From Pseudanabaena cinerea FACHB-1277 (GTDB lineage Bacteria > Cyanobacteriota > Cyanobacteriia > Pseudanabaenales > Pseudanabaenaceae), in NCBI RefSeq assembly GCF_014696345.1, contig NZ_JACJPY010000006.1, forward strand, positions 1-64,000: DNA of 64,000 nucleotides, written 5' to 3'. Every line of letters begins with the position of its first letter. Positions within the stretch are counted from its first letter, which is position 1. The translations under genes and the position numbers were made by a program. The notes beneath the pieces are model-generated. The model searched no databases. It was not told where the DNA came from and saw nothing but the letters and a program-made list of their open reading frames with translations. Positions 19,084 through 27,004 of the stretch are shown piece after piece.

Positions 19084-19242
19084 TCAATAGCCGCTATCGG
19101 CAACACAGATGCCTTGGCATTTGATGCCATTGGTGTCAGTACGCAAACAATGGTTACATAGGATCTTTTCCTGTTTCTCTTTATTTACAGTTTGCGAGTC
19201 GGGTTTAGATTGCGCTTCTAGGATAGGGATTAGCTCACTCAT
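19084..19242 (-). CDS. Small Cys-rich protein (52 residues)
   Basis: This short gene is easily missed. ATG at 19240-19242 opens a 52-residue frame ending TGA at 19084-19086. The N-terminal half is polar; the C-terminal half carries four Cys as CNHCLRT and KCQGICVADSGY, a likely zinc-binding pair of knuckles. The conserved look of NGIKCQGICVADS suggests a real cyanobacterial small protein, though I cannot name a family. It lies 26 bp upstream of the sulfurtransferase start on the same strand, so it may be the first gene of that transcript. Confidence 0.65.
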   Translation of the reverse strand: MSELIPILEAQSKPDSQTVNKEKQEKILCNHCLRTDTNGIKCQGICVADSGY

Positions 19243-19296
19243 ACGTTAAAATTATGAAGGTTGATTTTGTACTAACAGTTTAGCCTTTACTAAGTT

Positions 19297-19818
19297 ATGC
19301 CAGTCACCTCTTCGCTGCGATCGCAAAGGTTATCGTCTCTGGATCATGATACTGCACATCAGTATGTGGCTTTTCGACTGCGTTTAGCATGGTTTATGCT
19401 GCCCATTAAGAGTATTTATCGAGTACTGCCCTTAGACAAGCATATTCCGCAATTGACCCTATCGGGTAGTAATGTGCCAATCTTAGATTTAGGCAAGATT
19501 CTATTTGGCAAAGTCCAAAGTGCAAATTTTCCTCGGTTAACGGTCAATGGTGCGGTTGTCGCTTCTAAACCTTCGCTGCTAGTTGTGCGTGGTCAATCTC
19601 ATTTAACTGATACTGAGGGTTTGGTGGGTATATTGAGCAATTCACAACCAGCTTTACAAAAAATCACCGACAATCAAATGGTGCCATTGCCACCAACCTA
19701 CAGTCAGCAGTGGAAAGTAGATTTTATTAACTTGATGACCTTGCCATCACAGGATCGTCCCTCTCTGTTTATGATCGACAGCGATCGCCTAATCAGTAGC
19801 ATTCCTCAATGTAAATAG
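19297..19818 (+). CDS. CheW-like domain protein
   Basis: This 173-residue protein has a CheW-like fold: QYVAFRLRLAWFMLPIKSIYRV followed by IPQLTLSGSNVPILDLGKIL (quoted in part) and LLVVRGQSHLTDTEGLVGIL. CheW proteins couple receptors to a CheA-type kinase. No kinase or receptor gene is adjacent. The sequence is divergent in the middle, so binding to a classic CheA is not certain. It is 33 bp ahead of the VOC gene. Confidence 0.65.
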   Translation: MPVTSSLRSQRLSSLDHDTAHQYVAFRLRLAWFMLPIKSIYRVLPLDKHIPQLTLSGSNVPILDLGKILFGKVQSANFPRLTVNGAVVASKPSLLVVRGQSHLTDTEGLVGILSNSQPALQKITDNQMVPLPPTYSQQWKVDFINLMTLPSQDRPSLFMIDSDRLISSIPQCK

Positions 19819-19851
19819 AGAGCAAAGATAGGGCAAAGCGCTGTAATAATT

Positions 19852-20259
19852 ATGGAAATAGACTATATCGCTTTATTTGTGTCGGATCTGGCGCGATCGC
19901 TGATATTTTATCGGGATGTGTTGGGTTTTCAATTTGACAAGCCTGCTAAACCTGATGGCGTGGAAGGCTATAGCGGTAAGCTCAAAATCGGGCTGTACGA
20001 TCGCGCATGGTTGCCAAAATTATTTGGCGATCGCGGACAAGCGATTATTAGTGGTCATCCTTTTTTACTCTCTATGACAGTTGACGATTTGGAGCTTGTG
20101 TATCAACATTTAAGTGTTACCGACCATCAACAGACTACGCAGGATATTTCTAAGTCAACTATTGATATCATTGCACCGCCGCAGATCATGCCTTGGGGAC
20201 AAAAAATTCTGTTTCTTGCTGATCCTGACGGTAACTTAATTGAGATCGTGCAACGCTAG
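19852..20259 (+). CDS. VOC (glyoxalase/bleomycin-resistance fold) protein
   Basis: This 135-residue protein covers one VOC unit. It opens with IDYIALFVSDLARSLIFYRD and ends with FLADPDGNLIEIVQR, the two ends of the fold. The final Glu in the NLIEI stretch is the usual metal ligand, but the usual first His is replaced (IDYIALFV). Such proteins include lyases, dioxygenases and resistance proteins; the substrate cannot be read here. Confidence 0.75.
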   Translation: MEIDYIALFVSDLARSLIFYRDVLGFQFDKPAKPDGVEGYSGKLKIGLYDRAWLPKLFGDRGQAIISGHPFLLSMTVDDLELVYQHLSVTDHQQTTQDISKSTIDIIAPPQIMPWGQKILFLADPDGNLIEIVQR

Positions 20260-20308
20260 ATATAGCGCTATATTTATCCTTGGAAAAACTTCTAACATTT
20301 GTATACTC

Positions 20309-21235
20309 ATGTCCATACAAAATGATATTCCCGTTGCCCAAAGACTTGATGAGTCCAAACCCGCATCCCCCAAGCAAGCTAGTAAATCCATTGGGCGATC
20401 GCTGCGGTCTGTTCCTTGGTGGGCATATGGTTTAGCATTTTTAGCCTTTGTTTCGCCATTGATTAGCACTCGCCTCTGGATTGCCCTCAACACCAATAAT
20501 CCATCGGTTGAAAGTCAGGCGCAAACCCTCCCTGCTGCTGCGGTGGCTTCCCCGTCGCAGGCAACTGAAGTGATACCTTTCGTAAATACATCATCGGACA
20601 CAGCTTCTAAAGATGCCTTAGTTAGCTCTGGCAATAGTGCTAATCCTCCCGCCCCAACCAAAGCTGAACCGAATAAAGAACTGAATGCACCTGCTGACCT
20701 GTTTGGACATTATCCTTATACCGAAGCGCCTGCTAAGGAATTAATGCCAATCAGCCGCGCTAGTGATGGCTATGAGATCCGTTTAAGGGCGGCGGCGGCG
20801 AAAAGTTATTTGCAAATGGCGGCGGCAGCTAAGGCGGATGGTATTGAGTTTACTGTGATTTCGGGATTTCGCTCCATATCGGATCAGCAGGAGCTTTTCT
20901 TTGAGATTAGTAAGCAGCGCAACCAAACCCCAGCCCAACGTGCTAAGGTAAGCGCACCTCCTGGCTATAGCGAACATCACACGGGCTACGCTGTTGACCT
21001 TGGTGATGCCGATGTGCCTAGCGCCAATTTATCGCAAAACTTTGAAAAGACCCCTGCTTTTCAATGGTTACAAAATAATGCGGCTAAGTATGGTTTTGAA
21101 ATATCATTCCCGCCTAATAACCCACAGGGCGTAATGTATGAGCCTTGGCATTGGCGTTTTGTTGGCGATGAGCAGAGTTTAGCAACTTTTTATAAAAAAA
21201 CAAATCGCAGCAGTTCTTTCATTCAAAAACCCTAA
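20309..21235 (+). CDS. VanY-like D-alanyl-D-alanine carboxypeptidase (M15B)
   Basis: This 308-residue protein has a membrane anchor at about 31-52 after a basic segment, a long Ala/Pro/Ser linker, and a peptidase domain from about residue 120. The motifs are SGFRSISDQQ, SEHHTGYAVDLGD (His and Asp zinc ligands) and EPWHWRF (catalytic and zinc His), typical of M15B peptidases that trim peptidoglycan stem peptides. The start ATG at 20309 avoids overlap with the VOC gene. It should act in the periplasm. Confidence 0.85.
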   Translation: MSIQNDIPVAQRLDESKPASPKQASKSIGRSLRSVPWWAYGLAFLAFVSPLISTRLWIALNTNNPSVESQAQTLPAAAVASPSQATEVIPFVNTSSDTASKDALVSSGNSANPPAPTKAEPNKELNAPADLFGHYPYTEAPAKELMPISRASDGYEIRLRAAAAKSYLQMAAAAKADGIEFTVISGFRSISDQQELFFEISKQRNQTPAQRAKVSAPPGYSEHHTGYAVDLGDADVPSANLSQNFEKTPAFQWLQNNAAKYGFEISFPPNNPQGVMYEPWHWRFVGDEQSLATFYKKTNRSSSFIQKP

Positions 21236-21253
21236 AGTTGACTAGATGCTTCC

Positions 21254-21979
21254 ATGAATTTAACTGCGACTGACTTGCTGGCGATCGCCATATTTACGAT
21301 CACGATGATGTCTTTAGTTGGCACGATGATTGGCTTACCGCCCACTGTGCCTGCGGCGATCGCTATTAGTTTACTGACCCTATGGGGGATCGATCTAGGC
21401 ATATGGCAGGGCAAGCTCGGCGCTTATTTTCAGGTATGGCTAAGGGCGCGATCGCCCAAATATCGAGAGCGGGTGACTTACCATGAGGCAGGACATTTCT
21501 TGGCGGCGCATTTATTGGGCTTTCAGGTAACTAGCTATGCGATCGCGGGGGTGGTGGTTAAATCCTTGGGTGAAGTGCTTGCCGATGATAATTTTCAGGG
21601 TATGGAGGGCGGCGTGGAGATGGTAATCCCCTCCGAGAATCAAGAGCAATCAATTTCTTCACTAATCAAGCAGTCTGTCCATTGGTTAGATCGATTCTGC
21701 ACAGTGGCGATGGCAGGAATTGCGGCGGAACAGGTTATGTGCGAAGGGGAAACCGAAGGGGGCATGGATGATTTGCAGAAATTACGCAAAGCGATCGCTC
21801 ATTTGCCAAACCCCATGACTCAGGAGCGCTGGGCGTTGCTCAATGCCAAAAATTTACTCAGCGATCGCCGTGCTATTTTGGTTGAATTGGCAGCCAAGAT
21901 GCAAACAGGGGCAAGTGTCAGCGATTGTTGTCAAGCGATCGATCAAGCCATTGAGCAAGCAACGGAGTTAAAGGCATAA
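21254..21979 (+). CDS. Membrane HEXXH peptidase, FtsH-like protease domain without AAA
   Basis: This 241-residue protein has two membrane helices at about 5-50. A metallopeptidase domain follows with HEAGHFLAAHLLGF (the HEXXH zinc motif, about residue 76). A possible third ligand lies in EGETEGGMDDLQ. This resembles the M41 protease part of FtsH, but the AAA ATPase is absent. Such standalone proteins are common in cyanobacteria and their substrates are unknown. It starts 18 bp after the VanY-like gene. Confidence 0.7.
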   Translation: MNLTATDLLAIAIFTITMMSLVGTMIGLPPTVPAAIAISLLTLWGIDLGIWQGKLGAYFQVWLRARSPKYRERVTYHEAGHFLAAHLLGFQVTSYAIAGVVVKSLGEVLADDNFQGMEGGVEMVIPSENQEQSISSLIKQSVHWLDRFCTVAMAGIAAEQVMCEGETEGGMDDLQKLRKAIAHLPNPMTQERWALLNAKNLLSDRRAILVELAAKMQTGASVSDCCQAIDQAIEQATELKA

Positions 21980-22007
21980 TGCGATTACAGTACTTTATGA
22001 TTACAAT

Positions 22008-22056
22008 CCAGAAATTTTTAAAAGCGTTGCTTTGCAACGCTTTTAAAAATTTCTGG
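22008..22056. terminator. Perfect 23-bp hairpin between peptidase and NurA
   Basis: The 23 bases at 22008-22030 (beginning CCAGAAATTTTTAAAAGCGT) are the exact reverse complement of 22034-22056, with a loop of TTT. It starts 28 bp after the peptidase stop and ends 18 bp before the NurA start. It is far longer than needed for termination and has only GTTTTGC after it. It may end transcription, control NurA, or be a mobile palindrome. Confidence 0.6.
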
Positions 22057-22074
22057 GTTTTGCGGAGATAGCCA

Positions 22075-23256
22075 ATGCTCGATCTGCAAAAACTAATGGG
22101 ACAAATGCAGGGAATGTCGGAGCAGTTGCAGCGTGAGGCGCAACAACTAACTGCCAAACTTGATCGCGCCCAGTTGCTATGGCAGCAGGCAAGTTTACAA
22201 CAGGATCTACTTTGTCAAGCTAGTTATCAATGGCGCGATCGCTTCAGTTTTAACGCTGCCGTCCCTGTGGAAAGGATGGAGCAAGTACAAGCGATCGCCC
22301 CCATTTCCCATTCCCATTTGGTTTTAGCCACCGACGGTTCCCAAATTGCGCCTAGCCGCCATGAGATTGCCTATTGCTATCTCATTAATATTGGCAGGGT
22401 TGCCATTACCTATAATGCGGGTATCTATCCATTACTGGACAATCGCCCTGAAGTCTTTTATAAAACGGAAGATCTTTACAAATCGCGGCAATGGGGCATT
22501 CAAACGGAACAATGGATGACCCTCAAACGCACAGTTGCGGAAACCGTAGCCCTTGCTGACCTCGCGCTGGAGATGCGATCGCCACATTTACCCACCCTTG
22601 CCTTTAGTGATGGTGCTTTAATCCATTGGGAATTTGATGAAATTCCTGCGGAAGCCCGTTCTTTATTACTGACCGATATCCTGAGTGCTTGGGATCGACT
22701 GCGATCGCAAGATATTCCCCTCGCAGGTTACATCAGCGCCCCCCGCGCCGCCGAAATTACGAACTTCTTGCGCCTAGCCATCTGTCCCTTTGAGCAACCC
22801 GACTGCCAAAGCCATTGCAACCAGAAACCCCTCGATCATGCCCCCTGTAGTCAAATTCAACCCCTTCGTGATGGTACATTATGGAACCGTCTGCTCAAGG
22901 TTGGAGAATGCAGCCCCCTATGGCGCAGTCAGGCGCGGATTTTGCAGGAATATGGCGAACATCAAATCTATTTCTGTTATCTCCATGTCGGCACAGAAAT
23001 CGCCAGAGTGGAAATGCCTGCATGGACTGCCCTCAATCCGAACCTGCGATCGCAAGCTTTGCAAATCATTCTTGCCCAAGTGCAGAAGGGCTATGGCTAT
23101 CCTGTGGCTCTAGCGGAAGCTCATAATCAAGCCGTTGTCACAGGCAGCGATCGCCGCCGTTTTTTTGCAATCCTTGAGCAGCAAATGGTGAAGTCGGGCT
23201 TACGCAATATCACCACCTCTTACAAAGAATCACGCAAACGCAGCAGCATTGCTTAA
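22075..23256 (+). CDS. NurA-domain nuclease
   Basis: This 393-residue protein has an N-terminal coiled coil (about 1-45). A NurA domain starts with LVLATDGSQIAPSRHEIAY, where the Asp (about 89) is a metal ligand. The middle contains LAFSDGALIHWEF and the end VALAEAHNQAVVTGSDRRRF, both fitting NurA. NurA nucleases work with HerA ATPases to resect double-strand ends. A HerA-like gene is in this window at 53948-55696, not adjacent. Confidence 0.8.
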   Translation: MLDLQKLMGQMQGMSEQLQREAQQLTAKLDRAQLLWQQASLQQDLLCQASYQWRDRFSFNAAVPVERMEQVQAIAPISHSHLVLATDGSQIAPSRHEIAYCYLINIGRVAITYNAGIYPLLDNRPEVFYKTEDLYKSRQWGIQTEQWMTLKRTVAETVALADLALEMRSPHLPTLAFSDGALIHWEFDEIPAEARSLLLTDILSAWDRLRSQDIPLAGYISAPRAAEITNFLRLAICPFEQPDCQSHCNQKPLDHAPCSQIQPLRDGTLWNRLLKVGECSPLWRSQARILQEYGEHQIYFCYLHVGTEIARVEMPAWTALNPNLRSQALQIILAQVQKGYGYPVALAEAHNQAVVTGSDRRRFFAILEQQMVKSGLRNITTSYKESRKRSSIA

Positions 23257-23584
23257 AGTAAGCAGATTGGCTACGTTCATATACGATGACATAATTGCCA
23301 AACAATATCACTGTGAGTCTTGATTTGTAGAGCGATCACCCATCTAAAAAATTCTGTAAAGTATAGTTAGTTCGTTATTACCTGCAACAGTTTATCCTTC
23401 CCCCACAACCAATGATCGCCTATCCAGCCCTACAAACAGCGATCGCCCCTCAAAAAAAACAACCAAACAGCGATCGCACCTTACCATCATCACAAATTAG
23501 CAAGGCGATCGCCCAAACTATTTTGGCGGAGCTAGTTTGTTAGATTTAGTTTAGAATGTATACACAAGCAGCAAATATAAAGCT
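23257..23584. other. Intergenic stretch with three HIP1 octamers
   Basis: This 328-base gap contains three GCGATCGC octamers within about 75 bases (near 23440, 23470 and 23506). Its right end, from 23515, is the first copy of a 126-bp repeat that includes the antitoxin promoter region. A 43-codon frame at 23412-23543 exists but is built largely from HIP1 and is not convincing. Confidence 0.6.
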
Positions 23585-23640
23585 ATGCAAGCAATTCGGT
23601 TACAACAAACTATAGAAAAAGACAGTGAAATTCATCTAAG
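23515..23640 (+). repeat. 126-bp direct repeat, copy 1 (promoter plus antitoxin start)
   Basis: Matches 24304-24429 at about 90 percent (13 differences by eye), with no gaps, offset 789 bp. It spans an AT-rich control region with AGTTTAGAATGTATAC and the first 19 codons of the antitoxin gene (MQAIRLQQT). Confidence 0.85.
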
Positions 23641-23845
23641 TGATTTGCCTGTTTTTCAAGGTCAAGAGGTTGAAGTAATAGTTTTAATTTCTCCTTTGCC
23701 TGAGACTAAAAAAACTTTTACTGCGCGTCAATTACTGAATTCTGGGTTAATTGGTGTATGGGAAAATCGTATTGATATTAAGGATGGTTTGACCTACGCT
23801 CGGCAGTCACGCGATCACTCTCAAGCTAAATGTAAAAATGGTTGA
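23585..23845 (+). CDS. VapB-type antitoxin-like protein without its PIN partner
   Basis: This 86-residue protein resembles cyanobacterial antitoxins that precede PIN-domain toxins. It opens MQAIRLQQTIEKDSEIHLSD, a short strand-turn DNA-binding start. It closes with FTARQLLNSGLIGVWENRID and a Arg-rich tail, usually the toxin-binding part. Instead of a PIN gene, the next frame (start at 23838, overlapping by 8 bases) is a different small protein. The gene was perhaps kept as a promoter-carrying module. Confidence 0.65.
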   Translation: MQAIRLQQTIEKDSEIHLSDLPVFQGQEVEVIVLISPLPETKKTFTARQLLNSGLIGVWENRIDIKDGLTYARQSRDHSQAKCKNG

Positions 23846-24080
23846 ATATAAATTCACTGATTATTTTGAGAATGAAGTGTTGCAAAAACGACCGTACTTG
23901 CAAAAGGAGTGGTGTATTCGCGTAATTGAGAACCCGATTCGAGTTGAGGAACAAGAAAACAATAGATTTCGATTTTTTGGAGCTATTGAAGAGATAGATA
24001 ATCGGGTTTTGCGTGTAATTACGCTAGAAGATAAAGTAACGATTCACAATGCTTTTCCAGATCGAGGATTTAAACTATGA
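23838..24080 (+). CDS. Small protein, DUF4258-like
   Basis: This 80-residue protein starts inside the end of the antitoxin gene and ends overlapping the next start (ATGA). The first part is EYKFTDYFENEVLQKRPYL, followed by a beta-rich RFRFFGAIEEIDNRVLRVI. This is the shape of small DUF4258-like proteins often found with DUF2283. A toxin-like role is inferred only from context. Confidence 0.55.
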   Translation: MVEYKFTDYFENEVLQKRPYLQKEWCIRVIENPIRVEEQENNRFRFFGAIEEIDNRVLRVITLEDKVTIHNAFPDRGFKL

Positions 24081-24295
24081 AGATAAGCTATTACCCTGAA
24101 ACTGATTCCTTATATATACACTTATCAGATAAACCTAGTGCAGAAAGTTCTGAGATTTCTGAGGGCGTAGTTGCAGATTATGACTCTAGCGGAAATTTGG
24201 TGGGGTTTGATATTGATAATGCCAGTCGTAAGGTCGATCTTAAGGATCTCATTCTCGTTAAGCCATCTACAAATATTCTCAAAGTTGCTGCATAG
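24077..24295 (+). CDS. DUF2283 family protein
   Basis: This 72-residue protein matches DUF2283: MKISYYPETDSLYIHLSD at the start, then a Glu-Ser turn, VADYDSSGNLVGFDIDNAS and a short C-terminal helix. Its start overlaps the stop of the previous gene, so the two are coupled. DUF2283 proteins often accompany small toxins; a chaperone or antitoxin role is an inference. Confidence 0.75.
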   Translation: MKISYYPETDSLYIHLSDKPSAESSEISEGVVADYDSSGNLVGFDIDNASRKVDLKDLILVKPSTNILKVAA

Positions 24296-24303
24296 TCTCA
24301 CCT

Positions 24304-24429
24304 AAATTACTTTGGCGGAGCTAGGTTGTTAGATTTAGTTTAGAATATATACATAAGCAGCAAGTATAAAGCTATGCAAGCAATTCGGTTACAGCAAACT
24401 GTAGAAAGAGATGGTGAAATTTGTCTAAG
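24304..24429 (+). repeat. 126-bp direct repeat, copy 2
   Basis: Second copy of the repeat at 23515-23640. Here the conserved control region and first 19 codons are joined to a different antitoxin body, so the two antitoxins share their start but not the rest. Confidence 0.85.
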
Positions 24430-24619
24430 CAATCTTAATGTAATTGCTAAGTCTATAGATGCTCTCAATCTAACTGAGCAGTTATGGCTTTTGGAACATA
24501 TAGCGCATCAAATTCGGGTTAGAAATGAACTCGTGGCAATGGCACAAGATCCGCAAATTCAAGCTGAGCTTTCTCAGATTCAGCAAGAGTTTACCATTAC
24601 AGATTTTGATGGTCTTTGA
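24374..24619 (+). CDS. Antitoxin for the MazF-type toxin, chimeric start
   Basis: This 81-residue protein begins with the same 9 residues as the antitoxin at 23585 (MQAIRLQQT). From about residue 20 it is different: IDALNLTEQLWLLEHIAHQI and a tail EFTITDFDGL, the type seen before MazF toxins in cyanobacteria. It ends 3 bp before the toxin ATG. The joined structure suggests recombination inside the 5' end. Confidence 0.65.
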   Translation: MQAIRLQQTVERDGEICLSNLNVIAKSIDALNLTEQLWLLEHIAHQIRVRNELVAMAQDPQIQAELSQIQQEFTITDFDGL

Positions 24620-24622
24620 AAT

Positions 24623-24970
24623 ATGGCTATATTGCGATCGCAAATTTACTTTGTAAACCTCAATCCAACTGCTGGCAGAAAGCAAAGTGGCACAAGACCT
24701 GTTTTAGTTCTTTCTATTGATGATATTAATCGTCTTCCTCTTGTCGTGACTGTAGTTGTAGGAACGAAAGGGGCAAATATTGCGAGAGACTATCCTACCA
24801 ATGTTAGAGTTTCTTCATCAGAAAGCGGTTTGCCAATGGAAACTGTGTTTTTGTGCTTTCAACTGCGATCGCTTGATGCTTCAAGGTTTCTAGATCAGCC
24901 AGTAGGAATGCTATCTCCAGAAAAAATGGAGGAGATCGAGACAACGGTTAAATATTGTCTGGGATTATGA
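24623..24970 (+). CDS. MazF/PemK family toxin (RNA endonuclease)
   Basis: This 115-residue protein has the PemK/MazF fold: QIYFVNLNPTAGRKQSGTRP with the catalytic-loop Arg-Pro, VLVLSIDDINRL, and the second conserved patch ETVFLCFQLRSLDASR. These enzymes cut RNA when unbound by the antitoxin. It forms a pair with the gene just upstream. All core segments are present, so it is probably active. Confidence 0.85.
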   Translation: MAILRSQIYFVNLNPTAGRKQSGTRPVLVLSIDDINRLPLVVTVVVGTKGANIARDYPTNVRVSSSESGLPMETVFLCFQLRSLDASRFLDQPVGMLSPEKMEEIETTVKYCLGL

Positions 24971-25062
24971 GGGTTTAGGCATAATTTCGAGGAAAATCAC
25001 CTCACATGAGGGAATAAGCACATGGTAAGATCGAAAAACAAACTTTTTGCTGGTGAAACTTA

Positions 25063-25959
25063 ATGGCAACTATAGTCAGTTTTATTAACTACAAAGGTGG
25101 AGTTGGGAAAACTACTTTGGCGGTGGAAATATCTGCAAGTTTAGCTTACCATCAGAAAAAGAGAGTTTTATTAGTAGATCTAGATCCCCAAACAAATGCA
25201 ACTTTCTATCTAGTAGATTTTTCAACATGGAAAGAGTGGGCTACGGCAGGAGAAACATTAAAGAGTGTTTTTACAGCAGCAATGGCTGAACCTCAAAAAG
25301 AATTAGATATTTGTAAGGTAATCCATCAAGATATTTTACGGCATCCGAGAACTGAGGAAAAAATTTCTTTAGATCTTCTTCCATCGCACATAGAACTCAT
25401 GAGTACTGATATGGATTTGGCTATGAAGTTTGGAGCTAAGGAATTTCTAAAAGCACGAGGGATTTTGAGAAGTGCTTTTAAAAATATTAAGGATGATTAT
25501 GACTATATCATTTGTGATTGTCCACCAAATTTAAATCTCATTACACAAAATGCCATACTTGCAAGTGATGGTATTACTGTTGTTGCAATGCCAGAGTTTT
25601 TATCAACATTAGGTATTGGAGAGATTGAAACTGCTATCAAAAAACTTGTCAAGGAGGTTAATCAAAGCTTACAAGGATTTGGGGCTGTTGAAGAACCTAA
25701 AATCAAAGGAATCATATTTAATCGGGTTAGCACACAATCTGGAGGAACAGAGCCTGAACAAGAAATCATGAAAAGAGTAAAAGACAAATGGGGAGATATT
25801 GTATTTCAAGAATTTGTCTCGCAAAGTATAAAAGTTGCTGGCAGTGCAGAACCTTCAAAGTCTCCTATATCAATCTCTGGTTATGCTGCTGATAAAGTAT
25901 ATGAAGAACAATTGAAAAAGTGTGCGATCAAATTTAGCGAAAAAAACAAGAGACAGTAA
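25063..25959 (+). CDS. ParA/MinD-like ATPase
   Basis: This 298-residue ATPase has the deviant Walker A KGGVGKTT (about 11-18), DLDPQTNAT, and YIICDCPPNL (Walker B region). It ends with a helix-rich C-terminus. ParA proteins move DNA or protein complexes over the nucleoid. There is no ParB homologue next to it; instead a 123-residue protein follows 9 bp later. Base use is AT-rich and the gene has no HIP1 octamer, unlike its surroundings. The context is a toxin-antitoxin mosaic, which suggests a mobile origin, perhaps an integrated plasmid piece or a defence module. Confidence 0.8.
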   Translation: MATIVSFINYKGGVGKTTLAVEISASLAYHQKKRVLLVDLDPQTNATFYLVDFSTWKEWATAGETLKSVFTAAMAEPQKELDICKVIHQDILRHPRTEEKISLDLLPSHIELMSTDMDLAMKFGAKEFLKARGILRSAFKNIKDDYDYIICDCPPNLNLITQNAILASDGITVVAMPEFLSTLGIGEIETAIKKLVKEVNQSLQGFGAVEEPKIKGIIFNRVSTQSGGTEPEQEIMKRVKDKWGDIVFQEFVSQSIKVAGSAEPSKSPISISGYAADKVYEEQLKKCAIKFSEKNKRQ

Positions 25960-25968
25960 TACTCAATT

Positions 25969-26340
25969 ATGGCTTCAAGAAAAACCACTCATGAGTTAGC
26001 AGATTTACTAGAAGAAGTAGCTGCTTTGCTTCGAGACTTTCCAGACCTTTCTTTAACTAAGCTTAAAGACCTTTATCAAGGTTTAGGTCAAAATGAAACA
26101 ATTCGGTCAGATGTGGGTTTAGATGACTCAGTAGAGAGCATATCAAGCTTGAGCAGGTCTGAAGCTGAGTCTAAACTAAACAAATTAACTAATAAGAAAC
26201 TTTTAGAGTTTTGCAAAAAAAGTAAAATAAAGGTTGGGTCTAAACAAACTAAATCCAGCTTAGTGAAGCAAATTCTTTGGAGTTGCTTTGATGCAAAAGT
26301 TGATTTAGATCATATAGCATCTTATTCGCAAGAATCTTAA
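25969..26340 (+). CDS. Small SAP-like partner of the ParA-like ATPase
   Basis: Not a known ParB. This 123-residue protein starts 9 bp after the ATPase gene. The N-terminus (about 8-40) is a Leu-rich helix (ELADLLEEVAALLRDF). The C-terminal half has LTNKKLLEFCKKSKIKVGSK followed by TKSSLVKQIL, a helix-turn-helix shape like SAP or HeH DNA-binding motifs. A role as DNA-binding adaptor for the ATPase is inferred from the spacing and this motif. Confidence 0.6.
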   Translation: MASRKTTHELADLLEEVAALLRDFPDLSLTKLKDLYQGLGQNETIRSDVGLDDSVESISSLSRSEAESKLNKLTNKKLLEFCKKSKIKVGSKQTKSSLVKQILWSCFDAKVDLDHIASYSQES

Positions 26341-26457
26341 GTTGTGATAGATTGAAGGCGTAAGCAAAGTATAGACAGAAATTTTGCAGACCAGCCAGTC
26401 TACCTTACTTTAAAAGGTGTGATATTTCGATTTGTTGGCTGATTAAGCCTTACTACT

Positions 26458-26559
26458 ATGCAAACAAACCAAGTAACCGTAAATTTATCTCTACCTTTTG
26501 AATCGATTATCGACATGATGCGATGCGACTACCCTGAGGTCACTATAATAATCACCTAA
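26458..26559 (+). pseudogene. Truncated antitoxin start (copy A)
   Basis: A 33-codon frame starting MQTNQVTVNLSLPFES, then losing the family after about 22 residues. The same start recurs at 27665-27745. It looks like the first third of a cyanobacterial antitoxin that begins with a Thr-Gln-Val strand and LPFE. No toxin follows. Confidence 0.5.
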
Positions 26560-26578
26560 ATTCAAAATTAGAAAACCA

Positions 26579-26860
26579 ATGTACACAAGAAAATTTGTAG
26601 GATTGTTGGGCTGGATAGTTATATTATCAGTTTTAGCTGCAACTTGTATTGCGTATTTTGTTGTTGTAGTCAATCCTGTTACCAAAGAGATATTTGATGG
26701 ATTTGGTCGTCCTCTTACTGAAACGCCTTGGCTTTTGCGCGTTACTATATTTAGCTCAAAGCGTTTTTGGGCAGGATGGGGTTGGGTTATTGGAGATATG
26801 ATCATTTTCTGGGTCGGTATGATAACTGGCTGGCTACTTGTGAGTTATAGTTTAGAGTAA
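26579..26860 (+). CDS. Small two-helix membrane protein
   Basis: Not recognised. This 93-residue protein has a membrane helix at about 7-30 (LLGWIVILSVLAATCIAYFV) and another at about 66-90 (WVIGDMIIFWVGMITGWLLV), with a polar loop in between (NPVTKEIFDGFGRPLTE). It lies in the toxin-antitoxin mosaic with AT-rich composition and no HIP1. A toxin role cannot be claimed. Confidence 0.5.
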   Translation: MYTRKFVGLLGWIVILSVLAATCIAYFVVVVNPVTKEIFDGFGRPLTETPWLLRVTIFSSKRFWAGWGWVIGDMIIFWVGMITGWLLVSYSLE

Positions 26861-26876
26861 TTTGAACTTCCTTTGC

Positions 26877-26958
26877 AATGGGCAAGTACAGCTTATAGAA
26901 AGCCTAAACAATCTACTCGAAGGAACGCTCGTAATTGTTCCCTACCTAAAAACTAAAG
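26877..26958 (+). pseudogene. Remnant of an antitoxin like that at 27773
   Basis: The bases encode NGQVQLIESLNNLLEGTLVI, almost the same as NGQVELIESPNNLLEGTRVI in the intact gene at 27773. The start is missing and the frame then runs into unrelated sequence. This is a decayed duplicate. Confidence 0.65.
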
Positions 26959-27004
26959 TAAGTGACTCATTCTTCTTTAGAACCAATAACTGGAGAATAC
27001 AAAA

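Noticed and set aside
23412-23543. 43-codon frame before the first antitoxin
   Set aside because: It is built mainly from HIP1 octamers and has no ribosome binding site or conserved look; its end lies in the duplicated control region.
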